64,000 bases of DNA from Devosia epidermidihirudinis. Its GTDB lineage: Bacteria > Pseudomonadota > Alphaproteobacteria > Rhizobiales > Devosiaceae. The first letter of the stretch is position 1; each line of letters opens with the position of its first letter. Below, one piece after another: positions 7,850 to 18,423 of this stretch. The position numbers were made by a program, and so were the translations under genes. The notes under the pieces are model-generated. The model did not search any database, was not told the DNA's origin, and saw only the letters and a list, made by a program, of their open reading frames with translations. The stretch lies in the NCBI RefSeq assembly GCF_000971295.1, contig NZ_LANJ01000046.1, positions 1 to 64,000 of the forward strand, read 5' to 3'.

Positions 7850-9706
7850 ATGTCGGACGCCCTCGACCTCATCATGGCGGTTGCGGGGGCTCATTGCGTT
7901 GACGTCACCGACGCGCTCGATTTGCTCGACACGGCGTTCGAGCGGGAGATCGATCCGCTGCTGCATGTGGCGCTGTCCTGCGGTATCCCGGAGGCCGAGG
8001 TGATGGAGCGAGCCGCGCTCTGGTGCGGCTTTGCCTTTTTCGACAAGGTGCCGGGCGGGCTCAAGGGCCATACTCAACCCATGCGGCTGGAGGCTCTCGC
8101 TGATGTGCGCATGGTGCGGGTCCAAGTGCTCGACCGCGACATTGCCTTTGCCGCGCCCGACTTTCCGGGGGTGTTGCGCTTGCGGCAGCGAGCCGAGGCG
8201 ACGCCACACCTGCGGTCGCGCATCTGCCTTGTGCCACAGGCTGCGCTGCGGGACTATCTGGTCGAGGCCGCCGCTGAACCGCTGGTAGATTGGGCACGGC
8301 AGAACCTGGCCCGGCACTGGCCCTTCGCCACCGCGCAGCTGGAGCTGACCTTTGCGGCGCGGTTGATGTTCCTGTTGGGCATGGTTGCTGTCACGGCACT
8401 GGTGCTGCTGGCGCCTTTTGTGGCGCAGGTCTGGCTCCTGCCGCTGTCGCTGATCCTGCTCCTGGGACCTGCCGCGATCCGCTGGATCGCCATTCTGACC
8501 CCGCTTGATCCGGAGCCCCCGCTGCGCCGCCCCGAGGACGCAGACCTGCCGCTCTATTCGGTGCTGATCCCGCTGCGGGCAGAGGCGCAGATGGTGCCGC
8601 AATTGTTCGAGGCGATGGGGGCGCTGGACTATCCTGCCAATCGGCTGGACATCAAATTCGTCGTCGAGAGCCGGTCGCCCGACACCATTGCAGCGGTGCG
8701 GCAGGGATTGAGAGACCCGCGCTTCTCGCTGGTTGTGGTGCCCGATGCGCTGCCGCACACCAAGCCCAAAGCCCTCGATTTTGCGCTGCCGCTGTGTCGG
8801 GGCGAGTTCGTGGTGGTCTATGACGCCGAGGACGTGCCGGATCCGGACCAGCTGTGGAAGGCGGTGGCGCGGTTTCGCGACGCGCCGGAGATCGCGTGCC
8901 TGCAGGCGCGGCTGGTCGTCACCAATGGTCGGCGTAACCTGCTGACGGCGCTGTTTGCCGGGGAATATGCCGGGATTTTCGAGGTGCTGCTGCCCGCGCT
9001 GGCACAGTGGCGCTTGCCAATGCCGTTGGGCGGTACATCCAACCATTTTCGCCTCGAACCACTGCGCACCCTGGGTGGTTGGGATGCGTTCAACGTTACC
9101 GAGGATGCCGATCTGGGCGTGCGGCTGGGACGGCGGCGGATGCGGGTGGATATGCTGGCCTCGGCAACCCGCGAGGCGGCCCATCCCAACTTTGGCGCCT
9201 GGCAGGGGCAGAGGTCGCGCTGGATGAAGGGCTGGATGCAGACCTTTATCGTGCACAACCGTCGGCCATTGCGCCTCGTCAGGGATATGGGGCTGTTCCC
9301 CGCGCTGGTGCTCGAAGTGCTGGTGGTGGGCATGTTGCTGGCGCCGCTGCTGCATGTGGGGTTCGTCGCGATGTGCGTGCTGCAGCTGATGCGTGGCGAT
9401 GGGATTATCCATGCAGGGGGCTGGTCGGCATACTATTTTTCTATCCTGCTGCTAGGCCATGGCAGTGCCTTCGCTATGACCGTTGTGGGCCTATGGCGGC
9501 AGCGTCGCGCGGGGTTGATCCCGGCCAGTCTGCTGCTGCCGCTTTACTGGTTGCTGATGGCCGGAGCTACACTGCAGGCGCTGCGCGGGCTGATGACGCA
9601 GCCCTTCCATTGGTACAAGTCGCCGCATGCGCCGATGACCGTCGAGGGGCGCAGCGGACCGGTCCGACAAATGCTGCGGCATTTGCGGGGGCTGGCCATA
9701 AGATAA
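7850..9706 (+). CDS. Membrane GT2-family glycosyltransferase (cellulose-synthase-like fold)
   Basis: 618 aa from ATG 7850 (in-frame starts back to 7784 exist; the start is uncertain). Residues 1 to about 150 resemble the N-terminal domain found in some rhizobial GT2 enzymes and type II secretion ATPases (MSHEN/GspE-N-like). Two membrane helices (about 165-215) precede the catalytic domain. That domain has VVYDAEDVPDPDQLWK (the DxD-type donor site), TEDADLG and the QRSRWMKGW motif of processive GT2 enzymes. At least three further membrane helices follow (about 480-580). It probably transfers sugar from a nucleotide sugar to a membrane or exported glycan. Product and acceptor are unknown. It stands alone, between a terminator and the iron locus. 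Confidence 0.85.
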   Translation: MSDALDLIMAVAGAHCVDVTDALDLLDTAFEREIDPLLHVALSCGIPEAEVMERAALWCGFAFFDKVPGGLKGHTQPMRLEALADVRMVRVQVLDRDIAFAAPDFPGVLRLRQRAEATPHLRSRICLVPQAALRDYLVEAAAEPLVDWARQNLARHWPFATAQLELTFAARLMFLLGMVAVTALVLLAPFVAQVWLLPLSLILLLGPAAIRWIAILTPLDPEPPLRRPEDADLPLYSVLIPLRAEAQMVPQLFEAMGALDYPANRLDIKFVVESRSPDTIAAVRQGLRDPRFSLVVVPDALPHTKPKALDFALPLCRGEFVVVYDAEDVPDPDQLWKAVARFRDAPEIACLQARLVVTNGRRNLLTALFAGEYAGIFEVLLPALAQWRLPMPLGGTSNHFRLEPLRTLGGWDAFNVTEDADLGVRLGRRRMRVDMLASATREAAHPNFGAWQGQRSRWMKGWMQTFIVHNRRPLRLVRDMGLFPALVLEVLVVGMLLAPLLHVGFVAMCVLQLMRGDGIIHAGGWSAYYFSILLLGHGSAFAMTVVGLWRQRRAGLIPASLLLPLYWLLMAGATLQALRGLMTQPFHWYKSPHAPMTVEGRSGPVRQMLRHLRGLAIR

Positions 9707-9707
9707 C

Positions 9708-9734
9708 TTGACTAATATCCTCATGATATATAGT
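9708..9734 (+). promoter_or_regulatory. Iron-responsive (RirA-type) operator and promoter 1
   Basis: TGA-N9-TCA at 9709-9723 matches the iron-responsive operator bound by RirA in rhizobia. It overlaps a -35-like TTGACT (9708-9713); TATAGT at 9729-9734 is a possible -10 with a short 15-base spacer. The surrounding pattern TAACTTGACTA followed by TCATGATA is repeated at the second iron promoter (12591-12615). It lies about 50 bases before the first binding-protein gene. Confidence 0.7.
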
Positions 9735-9772
9735 CACCCCCGCAGGTGAGATTGAGCTGCTGGGGGAAGTGC

Positions 9773-10696
9773 ATGCGTAACCGGGTTAATCGGCGTCAGT
9801 TTTCGGTTGGCATGGCTGGTCTGGGGGCCTTGGCGCTGACCCGTCCAGCCTTTGCGCAGTCCAGCGTACGGTCCATCACGACGCCCCTGGGTACCTATGA
9901 CATTCCCACCGATCCGCAGCGCGTTGTCGTCATCGATACGCGGCTCGATCTCGAGCCAGCCGTGGCGCTCGGTCTGCCTGTGGTCGGATACAGCTACTTT
10001 GAAACCATCGAGCCCTGGGTGCCCCATGATGGCAAGGCCGTGTTCATCGGCCGACCCCCGACCCGCGAAGCCGTGCTGGCGGCTGACCCCGATCTGATCA
10101 TCTGCACCAATCTGCCGGGCACCGAAATGTGGCCCATCGACAAGCTGACCGATATCGCCCCGGTGCTGCCGGTGCAGTTCGAGAGCGACTGGAAGTCCAT
10201 TCTGACCGACATGGGCGAATGGCTGGGCCGACGCGATCGTGCCGACGCCTTTATCGCCGACTATGAGCTGGAGCTGGCTGCCGTCAAAGCGCGCCGCGCG
10301 TCCGTGCTGGGCAAGAAGGTCGCCGCCATCTGGAGCAGCCCGGATGTGGGTGAAATCAACTTCCTGCTTGGTCTGAACTCCCCTCAGGTCACCGCTATCG
10401 GCCAGGTGCTCGACGATCTGGGCGGCGTGACCGTCTCGACCGAGGGTTTGGGCGAATATGCCAATATCAGCTACGAGCTGATGGGGGACGTGCTGGGCGA
10501 TGTCGACGCCATTATCGTCGACAGCTTTGATGCCGAAGAAATCGAGGGGCTGGAGAAGTCTCCGGTCTGGCAGCGTCTGCCGGCGGTCAAGGCCGGGCGC
10601 GTGGTGCTGACCAGCGGCGCCTATTATGGCGGCTGTTACACGGCAAGGCATTTGCTGGGCGAGTGGGACAAGGTCTTCGCCCTGTTTGAAGCCTGA
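9773..10696 (+). CDS. Iron-siderophore ABC transporter substrate-binding protein, Tat-exported (copy A)
   Basis: 307 aa from ATG 9773, preceded by GGGGGAAG. A twin-arginine signal (NRRQFSVGMAGL, then a hydrophobic stretch ending RPAFAQ) sends it folded to the periplasm. The mature part is a FecB/FepB-type helical-backbone binding protein: LGTYDIPTDPQRVVVID, a first lobe ending in ADPDLIICT, and a C-terminal lobe with WQRLPAVKAGRV. It opens an operon behind an iron box. Its nearest relative in the window is the Tat-exported protein at 16687-17598 (shared RLDLEPAVALGL), so the pair looks like a duplication bracketing the locus. The ligand is not predictable. Confidence 0.88.
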   Translation: MRNRVNRRQFSVGMAGLGALALTRPAFAQSSVRSITTPLGTYDIPTDPQRVVVIDTRLDLEPAVALGLPVVGYSYFETIEPWVPHDGKAVFIGRPPTREAVLAADPDLIICTNLPGTEMWPIDKLTDIAPVLPVQFESDWKSILTDMGEWLGRRDRADAFIADYELELAAVKARRASVLGKKVAAIWSSPDVGEINFLLGLNSPQVTAIGQVLDDLGGVTVSTEGLGEYANISYELMGDVLGDVDAIIVDSFDAEEIEGLEKSPVWQRLPAVKAGRVVLTSGAYYGGCYTARHLLGEWDKVFALFEA

Positions 10697-10765
10697 TTGC
10701 TGCCATCCTCATGATGCGCGGCAGAAGCTGCGCATTCCTCCCAGCTCCCGCGCCAGGTAACCGAA

Positions 10766-11668
10766 ATGTCCATCCGTCCCGCAATCCTCGCTCTTGCTGC
10801 TTTTGCACTCGCGCTGCCGACCATGGCCGCCGAAACCTTCACCTACTCCTATGACGGTTACACCGCCGAGCTGCCGGTCAATCCGCAGCGAGTCTTCGTC
10901 ATGGATTCTCGCTCGGGCCTCGACTTCGCCGTCAGCGCGGGTTTTCCCGTGGTCGCGACCGATTGGGACCCCGATGAAGAAATGCATCTCGATGCGTTCC
11001 TGCCGGCCGATGTTGATCGCCTGGAATTTCGCGGTGAGCCCAATGCCGAGCTGGTGCTGACCTATGACCCCGATCTCGTGGTGGTGGGTGAAGGCTGGTG
11101 GAACTACTGGAAAGAGAACAGCAGCTTCAACGCCAGCGGCATGCCCGTTCTGGTGGTCAAGGACGGCAATAACGCTGACTGGCGTCGGCTGTTCGCCGAG
11201 CAGATGACCGCCTATGGCCGCCAAGAAAAGGGCGCCGAACTGCTGGCGCAATATGATGCGGCGGTGGCCGCCGCAAAGCCGGAGATCGCGCGCGTGCTCA
11301 AGGGCCGCAAGGTTGCCATCACCGATGTGTGGGGCAAGCAGTTCGCGTTGCAGGTCGACACCTTCAGCACCTCAGTTGCCCACGATCTGGGCATCGACAT
11401 CGCCCGTGGCACGGCGGAAGCGCCGGATGGCTATCAGGTCTATAGCGCGGAGAACCTCGACGCCTATCAGGACGCGGCGCTGATCATGTCGCTCTGGGCG
11501 GAAGACGTTGCGGATGACCCGATGTGGAAACGCATCCCCGCCATCGCACGTGGCGCACAATATGGAATGGACACCCCCAATAGCTGGGGCTTCGCACTCA
11601 CCGCCACGGACCTTGTCGCCGATACGCTCAAAGCCATGGCCGTGCTCGAAAAGGCAGACGCACAATGA
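10766..11668 (+). CDS. Iron-siderophore ABC transporter substrate-binding protein, Sec-exported
   Basis: 300 aa. A Sec signal (residues 1-21, ending PTMAAE) precedes a FecB-like fold: YTAELPVNPQRVFVMD, TYDPDLVVVGEGWW and a C-terminal lobe with DPMWKRIPAIARGA. It is more diverged from copies A and D than those are from each other. The WWNYW aromatic patch in lobe 1 is distinctive and could contact ligand (inference). Its stop overlaps the ATG of the siderophore-interacting protein by four bases (ATGA), so the two are translationally coupled. Confidence 0.85.
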   Translation: MSIRPAILALAAFALALPTMAAETFTYSYDGYTAELPVNPQRVFVMDSRSGLDFAVSAGFPVVATDWDPDEEMHLDAFLPADVDRLEFRGEPNAELVLTYDPDLVVVGEGWWNYWKENSSFNASGMPVLVVKDGNNADWRRLFAEQMTAYGRQEKGAELLAQYDAAVAAAKPEIARVLKGRKVAITDVWGKQFALQVDTFSTSVAHDLGIDIARGTAEAPDGYQVYSAENLDAYQDAALIMSLWAEDVADDPMWKRIPAIARGAQYGMDTPNSWGFALTATDLVADTLKAMAVLEKADAQ

Positions 11669-12552
11669 CCAAGAAATTTCATGACGTAGTTGTTCTCTCC
11701 CGCAAGTATCTCACCCCAGGGATGATCCGGATCACGTTCGGTGGTGAGAATTTGCGGGGCTTCCCCAGCACCGGTGTGGGCGATGAATATCTGCGTCTGT
11801 TCTTCCCCAATGAGGAAACCGGCAAGCTGCATCTGCCTCATATCGACGAGGATGGCCGCTGGACCTATCCGGACGGGCAGGATGCGATCCGCTGCTCGAC
11901 CTACACGGTGCGCAACTATCGCGCTGCGTTGGGCGAAATGGATATCGACTTCGTCGTGCACAAGGGTGGTGTCGCCAGCGAGTGGGCGCAGCGCGCCGAG
12001 CCCGGCGATAAGATCACGCTGAACAATCCACGCGGTCTTTATACCCCGCCAGCCGATATCGTCTGGCAGCTGCTGGTGGCCGATGCGACCGGCCTTCCTG
12101 CGCTGGCCCGTATTCTTGAGCAGACGCCAAAAAACGTGCAGTCGCGTGTTTTCGTCGAAGTGGCGCAGGCCGAGGACGAGCAGGAGCTGCCAGCCCATTC
12201 CGGCGCGACCGTGACCTGGCTGCACAAGAGCGGCAATGGCGTGGCGCCAAGCCGTCTGGGTGACGTGGTGCGCGCTGTCCCGCTCCCCACCACGCCCGGT
12301 TATGTCTGGGTGGCTGGCGAGCAGAAGGTGGTGCGCGGCATCCGCAAATTCGTCCGTCAGGAGCTCAAGCTTCCCGCCGAGCGCTATGAGCTCGTCGGCT
12401 ACTGGACCGCGAATGCCGAGGAGTGGGAGGCCAAGTGGGAGGCGCTCGATCCGTCCGTGCGCGCCCAGATCGATGCCGCCTGGGATTCGGGCCGCGATCA
12501 GGAAGAACTGCGCGACGAGTATGACGACACGCTGGAGCGCTTCGGCCTCTAG
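11665..12552 (+). CDS. Siderophore-interacting protein (ferric-siderophore reductase, ViuB/SIP family)
   Basis: 295 aa. SIP flavoproteins reduce ferric siderophores in the cytosol with NAD(P)H to release iron. The N-terminal FAD-binding barrel is seen in PGMIRITFGGENLRGF, DEYLRLFFP and the flavin motif STYTVRNYR near residues 78-86. The C-terminal nucleotide-binding domain contains VWVAGEQKVVRGIRKF and the YWTANAEEWEAKW tail typical of the family. It overlaps the preceding binding-protein gene by four bases and is followed by a new iron-box promoter, so it ends the first iron operon. Confidence 0.92.
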   Translation: MTKKFHDVVVLSRKYLTPGMIRITFGGENLRGFPSTGVGDEYLRLFFPNEETGKLHLPHIDEDGRWTYPDGQDAIRCSTYTVRNYRAALGEMDIDFVVHKGGVASEWAQRAEPGDKITLNNPRGLYTPPADIVWQLLVADATGLPALARILEQTPKNVQSRVFVEVAQAEDEQELPAHSGATVTWLHKSGNGVAPSRLGDVVRAVPLPTTPGYVWVAGEQKVVRGIRKFVRQELKLPAERYELVGYWTANAEEWEAKWEALDPSVRAQIDAAWDSGRDQEELRDEYDDTLERFGL

Positions 12553-12594
12553 GCACTCGGCGCCCCGATCTGTGAACGGGGCGTCGAACGTAAC

Positions 12595-12623
12595 TTGACT
12601 ACAAAATTCATGATAACTACAGA
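12595..12623 (+). promoter_or_regulatory. Iron-responsive (RirA-type) operator and promoter 2
   Basis: TTGACT (12595-12600), a 17-base spacer and TACAGA (12618-12623) form a good promoter. TGA-N9-TCA at 12596-12610 overlaps the -35 and spacer, so bound repressor would block polymerase. The box and flanks match promoter 1. It drives the permease, ATPase and binding-protein genes. Confidence 0.75.
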
Positions 12624-12668
12624 CTAATGCAGCCGGTTTTGCCGAATGCAACACGGGGCAGGGGCCAC

Positions 12669-12707
12669 ATGACAGACATCACCTCAATCGGGCGGCGCGC
12701 GCTATGA
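12669..12707 (+). CDS. 12-codon upstream ORF coupled to the permease gene
   Basis: ATG 12669 opens MTDITSIGRRAL and stops at TGA 12705-12707, overlapping the permease ATG (12704) as ATGA. It has a strong purine-rich ribosome site (GGGGCAGGGGCC), whereas the permease start has only a poor one (GGCGGCGCGCGCT). It may load ribosomes for the permease by termination-reinitiation. The peptide has no recognisable function, and conservation would have to be checked. Confidence 0.4.
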   Translation: MTDITSIGRRAL

Positions 12708-13771
12708 CCGCTGCTGCTGCTGTCACCAGCCGCACGGTCGCGCGCGAGGAAGAAAAGCGCCCCGGCCTGGCCCAGACCAATGCCAAGCGCCTGCTCTGGC
12801 TGCTGGTTGCCGTTGCCGTCCTCCTCGCTGTCATCGTGGCCAGCATTGCCATCGGCTCCAAGGATATTCCTGTCAGCACCGTGTTCGACGCGATCTTCGC
12901 CTATAATGACAGCGACGATCACGCCATCATTCAGGCGCTGCGCGTGCCGCGCACCATTCTGGGCATTGGCGTCGGCATGGCGCTGGGCATGTCCGGTGCG
13001 CTGATCCAGGCCCTGACCCGCAACCCGCTCGCCGATCCCGGCATTCTGGGCGTCAATGCCGGTGCTGCCTTCTTCGTCGTCTTGGGCGTCGGCATTTTCG
13101 GCATGACCTCGATCCAGAGCTTCATCTGGTTTGCCTTCCTTGGTGCCATCGTCACCACCGTGCTGGTTTATGCGGTGGGCTCGGTCGGTCGCGCTGGCGC
13201 AACCCCGGTTCGCCTGACGCTGGCTGGTGTCGCCATTGGCGCGGTGCTGTCGGGCATTTCCTCGGGCATTACCCTGCTCAACCCCACCACCTTTGACCGT
13301 ATGCGCCAGTGGGGCGCCGGTTCGCTCGTAGCGCCGGGTTACGAAACCATCTGGGCCACCATGCCCTTTATCGCGGCCGGTCTGGTGCTGGCCATGTTGA
13401 TGGCCCGTCCTCTCAATGCGGTGGCCCTGGGCGATGATCTGGCCTCGGCGCTGGGCGCCAATATCATGCGCACGCGCATCGGCGTGGTGATCGCCACGAC
13501 GCTGCTGGCCGGCGCGGCAACGGCTGCGGCGGGTCCCATCGGCTTTGTCGGCTTGATGGTGCCCCACGCGGCGCGCTGGATCGTTGGTCCCGATCAACGC
13601 TGGATCTTCCTTTTTACCGTGGTGCTGGCACCCGTGCTGCTGCTGACCTCCGATATTCTGGGCCGCATTGTCATGCGTCCGGGTGAATTGCAGGTCGGTA
13701 TCGTCACCGCCTTTGTGGGTGCGCCTGTGCTGATTGCGCTGGCTCGTCGTCGTCGGGTGAGCGGACTATGA
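12704..13771 (+). CDS. FecCD-family iron-siderophore ABC permease (subunit 1)
   Basis: 355 aa, about nine or ten membrane helices. FecCD permeases form the inner-membrane channel for siderophores, haem or cobalamin. Family marks include the first helix LLWLLVAVAVLLAVIVASIAIGS, RVPRTILGIGVGMALGMSGA, the loop QALTRNPLADPGILGVNAGA that contacts the ATPase, and GPIGFVGLMVPHAARW near residue 270. It is translationally coupled to a 12-codon ORF upstream and overlaps the second permease by four bases. It likely pairs with that subunit as a heterodimer. Confidence 0.93.
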   Translation: MTAAAAVTSRTVAREEEKRPGLAQTNAKRLLWLLVAVAVLLAVIVASIAIGSKDIPVSTVFDAIFAYNDSDDHAIIQALRVPRTILGIGVGMALGMSGALIQALTRNPLADPGILGVNAGAAFFVVLGVGIFGMTSIQSFIWFAFLGAIVTTVLVYAVGSVGRAGATPVRLTLAGVAIGAVLSGISSGITLLNPTTFDRMRQWGAGSLVAPGYETIWATMPFIAAGLVLAMLMARPLNAVALGDDLASALGANIMRTRIGVVIATTLLAGAATAAAGPIGFVGLMVPHAARWIVGPDQRWIFLFTVVLAPVLLLTSDILGRIVMRPGELQVGIVTAFVGAPVLIALARRRRVSGL

Positions 13772-14837
13772 GTGTGCAGGACCAACCTCAGGGCATCAAT
13801 TTCGGTCGCCCCATTCGTGCCGTGCGCCTGTTCGGCGAAGCCGTGTCGCACCGCGTCGATCTCAAGACCGTCACCGTCTGCGCCATTCTGGCTGTGATCG
13901 CGGTGGTGGTGGCCCTGATCACCATTTCCAGCGGCGAATATCAGGTGCCGCTGCCCGATGTGGTGCGGGCGCTGTTCGGTCAGGCCGAAGGGCGCATCCA
14001 CATGGTCGTCGTCGAGTGGCGTCTGCCACGCACGGCTCTGGCGCTGATCCTTGGCGCGGCGCTGGGCATTGGTGGCGCGATCTTCCAGTCCCTGACGCGC
14101 AATCCACTCGGCAGCCCCGATATTATCGGCTTTGACGCTGGTGCCTATTCGGGTGCTCTGGTGGTGATCATCCTGCTGCAGGGCGGTTACTACGCCATCG
14201 CCGGTGGCGCGTTGGTCGGCGGTCTCATCACTGCGCTGATGGTCTATTTCCTCGCCTATAACCGTGGCGTGCAGGGCTTCCGGCTGATCATCGTCGGCAT
14301 CGGCGTTTCGGCTATGCTGAACTCGGTCAATACCTGGATGCTGCTGCGGGCTAAGCTCGAAGTGGCCATGGCCGCCGCGATCTGGGGCGCAGGCTCGCTC
14401 AATGGTCTGGGGCTCGATCGGCTTGGCCCGGCAACGCTGGTGCTGGCCGTGCTGATCCCGATGGCGTTACTGATGGCCCGCCCGATGGCCCAGCTGGAAC
14501 TGGGCGATGATGCAGCGCGCGCGCTGGGCATCAATGCCGAACGCTCGCGACTGGCGCTGCTGGTCATCGGCGTGGCGCTGACCGCAACGGTGACTGCTAC
14601 AGCTGGCCCAATCGGCTTTGTCGCACTGGCTGCGCCCCAACTGGCGCGGCGCCTGACCGGCTCGCCCGGGGTCGCCATGCTGCCTGCCGCGGCCATGGGC
14701 GCACTGCTGCTGGCGGCGGCCGACTATATCGCCCAACGGGCTTTCGCGCCCACTCAATTGCCGGTCGGTATCGTGACCGTCAGCCTGGGTGGTGTCTATT
14801 TCGTCTGGCTCCTGCTGCGCGAAGCGCGGCGGCAATA

Positions 14838-14838
<1 letters not shown>
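13768..14838 (+). CDS. FecCD-family iron-siderophore ABC permease (subunit 2)
   Basis: 356 aa, partner of the preceding permease. Motifs: WRLPRTALALILGAALGIGG, the coupling loop QSLTRNPLGSPDIIGFDAGA, and GPIGFVALAAPQLARRL near residue 275. It carries a longer cytoplasmic N-terminus (about 35 residues) before the first helix. It starts inside the end of the first permease (ATGA) and its TAA shares a base with the ATPase ATG, so the three transporter genes are tightly coupled. Confidence 0.93.
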
Positions 14839-16665
<1,827 letters not shown>

Positions 16666-16686
16666 TTCACTCAAGGACCAACCGAT

Positions 16687-17598
16687 ATGACCTCGTCATT
16701 CAAACTCTCTCGTCGTGCCTTTGGCGCCGGCACTGCCGGTCTTGCGCTGGCCGGGCTGCTGCCCAAGGCCGCTTTTGCGCAGGAAACCCGCAGTGTCACC
16801 ACGGTGCTGGGCACCTATGACATTCCGGCCAATCCGCAGCGTGTCATCGCCATCGACAGCCGCCTTGATCTGGAGCCCGCTGTGGCGCTGGGCCTCAACG
16901 TCGTCGGGCATGCCTATTGGAAGCCAGAGCCATGGGTTCCTGCACAGGACAGCTGGGTGTTCGTGGGTGAGGCCCCGGTGCTTGAGCAGGTGCTGGCGCT
17001 CGATCCGGACCTGATCATCTGCACCGATGTGGGCGATCACAACAGCGAGTATTGGCCAATCGCCAAGCTCAAGGACATCGCGCCGCTGCTGCCACCCGCT
17101 TACGCGCAGCCATGGAAGAGCATCGTCGCCGAGCTCGGCGCCTGGACCGGTCGCGAAGGTCAGGCCGACGCCATCATCGCCGAATATGATGCTCTGATCG
17201 CTGACATCAAGACGCGCCGTGCCGAGCTGATCGCCACGAAGAAGATCGCCGTGGTGCAGCCCTGGACCGACGGCACGGTGTATCTGCAGGCTGAACTCAG
17301 CCTGCTGCAGCCACAGATCATGGCCGACCTCGGCTCGATCACCCCGCCACCGGTTGAAGGCAACATCATCTCGGCCGAGAACTTCGGCACCTATTTCGGT
17401 GACGTTGACGCCATTCTCTACGTTAATCACGGCGAGGGTGTCGTCGAGCAGATCTCGGCCGACCCGATCTGGAACCGCGTGCCTGCCGTGGCCGCCGGCA
17501 AGACGCTGGCACCCGTCGGCAATACCAATTTTGGTGGTGTCTACACGGCGATGCAGATCGCCAAGTTCCTCGACGAGCTTTACGGCAAGTTGGCTTAA
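16687..17598 (+). CDS. Iron-siderophore ABC transporter substrate-binding protein, Tat-exported (copy D)
   Basis: 303 aa. A twin-arginine signal (SRRAFGAGTAGLALAG, ending KAAFAQE) precedes a FecB-like protein close to the one at 9773-10696: both share LGTYDIP, PQRV, RLDLEPAVALGL and DPDLIICT. The last lobe contains DPIWNRVPAVAAGKTLAPVG. It is the last gene of the second iron operon, 21 bases after the previous binding protein. Its stop is 40 bases from the convergent GntR gene, with no strong terminator seen between them. Confidence 0.87.
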   Translation: MTSSFKLSRRAFGAGTAGLALAGLLPKAAFAQETRSVTTVLGTYDIPANPQRVIAIDSRLDLEPAVALGLNVVGHAYWKPEPWVPAQDSWVFVGEAPVLEQVLALDPDLIICTDVGDHNSEYWPIAKLKDIAPLLPPAYAQPWKSIVAELGAWTGREGQADAIIAEYDALIADIKTRRAELIATKKIAVVQPWTDGTVYLQAELSLLQPQIMADLGSITPPPVEGNIISAENFGTYFGDVDAILYVNHGEGVVEQISADPIWNRVPAVAAGKTLAPVGNTNFGGVYTAMQIAKFLDELYGKLA

Positions 17599-17638
17599 GG
17601 CTGGTTCAGTCCGGGCTCAAAAGACCCGGACGCCCTGC

Positions 17639-18352
17639 CTAGGCGATCAGGCGGCGAATATCTTCTTCAACCGCGTCCAGCATGCGGTTGACGGCCTCGC
17701 TGGCGCCATCCGCATCGCCCGCGACGACAGCATCGGCCAACAGGCGATGCAGCGGGAATGATGCCAGTGCGAACTCATCGCTGCCAAAGGGCGAGCCGCT
17801 GGAGCGTTCCTGTGCCTGGCCCAGGCTACGCAGGATCTGGGCGAACATCGGATTGCCCGAGGCCTCATAGATGGCACCATGAAAGGCCGCGTCGGCCTCG
17901 GTCCAAGAGCGACCGGCGTCAACTTCGTTGAGCAGGGCAACGCAGAGGGCGGCGATCCGCTTGCGCTGTTGTGGATTGGCGTTGATCGCGGCGCGGCGCA
18001 CCACTTCCTGCTCCAGCGTCCGGCGCACTTCGAGCAGGCGCAGCAGAGCCTCGCCCTCCAGCCGCACCATGGTGGGGGCAACGCCATGTGCGGATTGCAC
18101 CCGCGCAGCAAGGTAAGTGCCATCGCCGCGACGCCGATTGATCAGGCCAAGGCCCTCCCAACGATTGAGCGCCTCGCGAATAGTCGAGCGGCCGACCCCC
18201 AGTGTCGACGCCAGCGAGACCTCGGGTGGAAGTCGATCCCCCACCGATAGTCCCGCGCGCTCTACCATCTCGGCAAGCGCATCCAATACAGCCGTGCCCC
18301 GACTGCGCGAATCCAGCTTTTCGAGATAGCTCAGTGCATCGTCATGCGCCAT
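17639..18352 (-). CDS. GntR/FadR-family transcriptional regulator (FCD domain)
   Basis: 237 aa from ATG 18352, preceded by GAGGGA. The N-terminal winged helix has VGDRLPPEVSLASTLGVG and STIREALNRWEGLGLI, standard GntR. The all-helical FCD effector domain (about 95-225) has the conserved Asp and His positions within EADAAFHGAIYEASGN that bind a metal in many members. FCD regulators usually respond to sugar acids or organic acids. It is the last gene of the minus-strand deoxysugar/transport array, 71 bases after the aminotransferase, and probably regulates part of it. An upstream in-frame start exists but lacks a ribosome site. Confidence 0.88.
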   Translation of the reverse strand: MAHDDALSYLEKLDSRSRGTAVLDALAEMVERAGLSVGDRLPPEVSLASTLGVGRSTIREALNRWEGLGLINRRRGDGTYLAARVQSAHGVAPTMVRLEGEALLRLLEVRRTLEQEVVRRAAINANPQQRKRIAALCVALLNEVDAGRSWTEADAAFHGAIYEASGNPMFAQILRSLGQAQERSSGSPFGSDEFALASFPLHRLLADAVVAGDADGASEAVNRMLDAVEEDIRRLIA

Positions 18353-18423
18353 CGTCAGTATCCATCCCTCGCGTCCCGGCGCACACACACCACAGTTCAG
18401 CGAGTTTGTCAGCGAATTGTTCG

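Noticed and set aside
7601..9412. Long minus-strand frame of about 600 codons opposite the glycosyltransferase
   Set aside because: His/Gln/Arg-rich antisense artefact of a GC-rich gene; the plus strand carries GT2 motifs and membrane helices.
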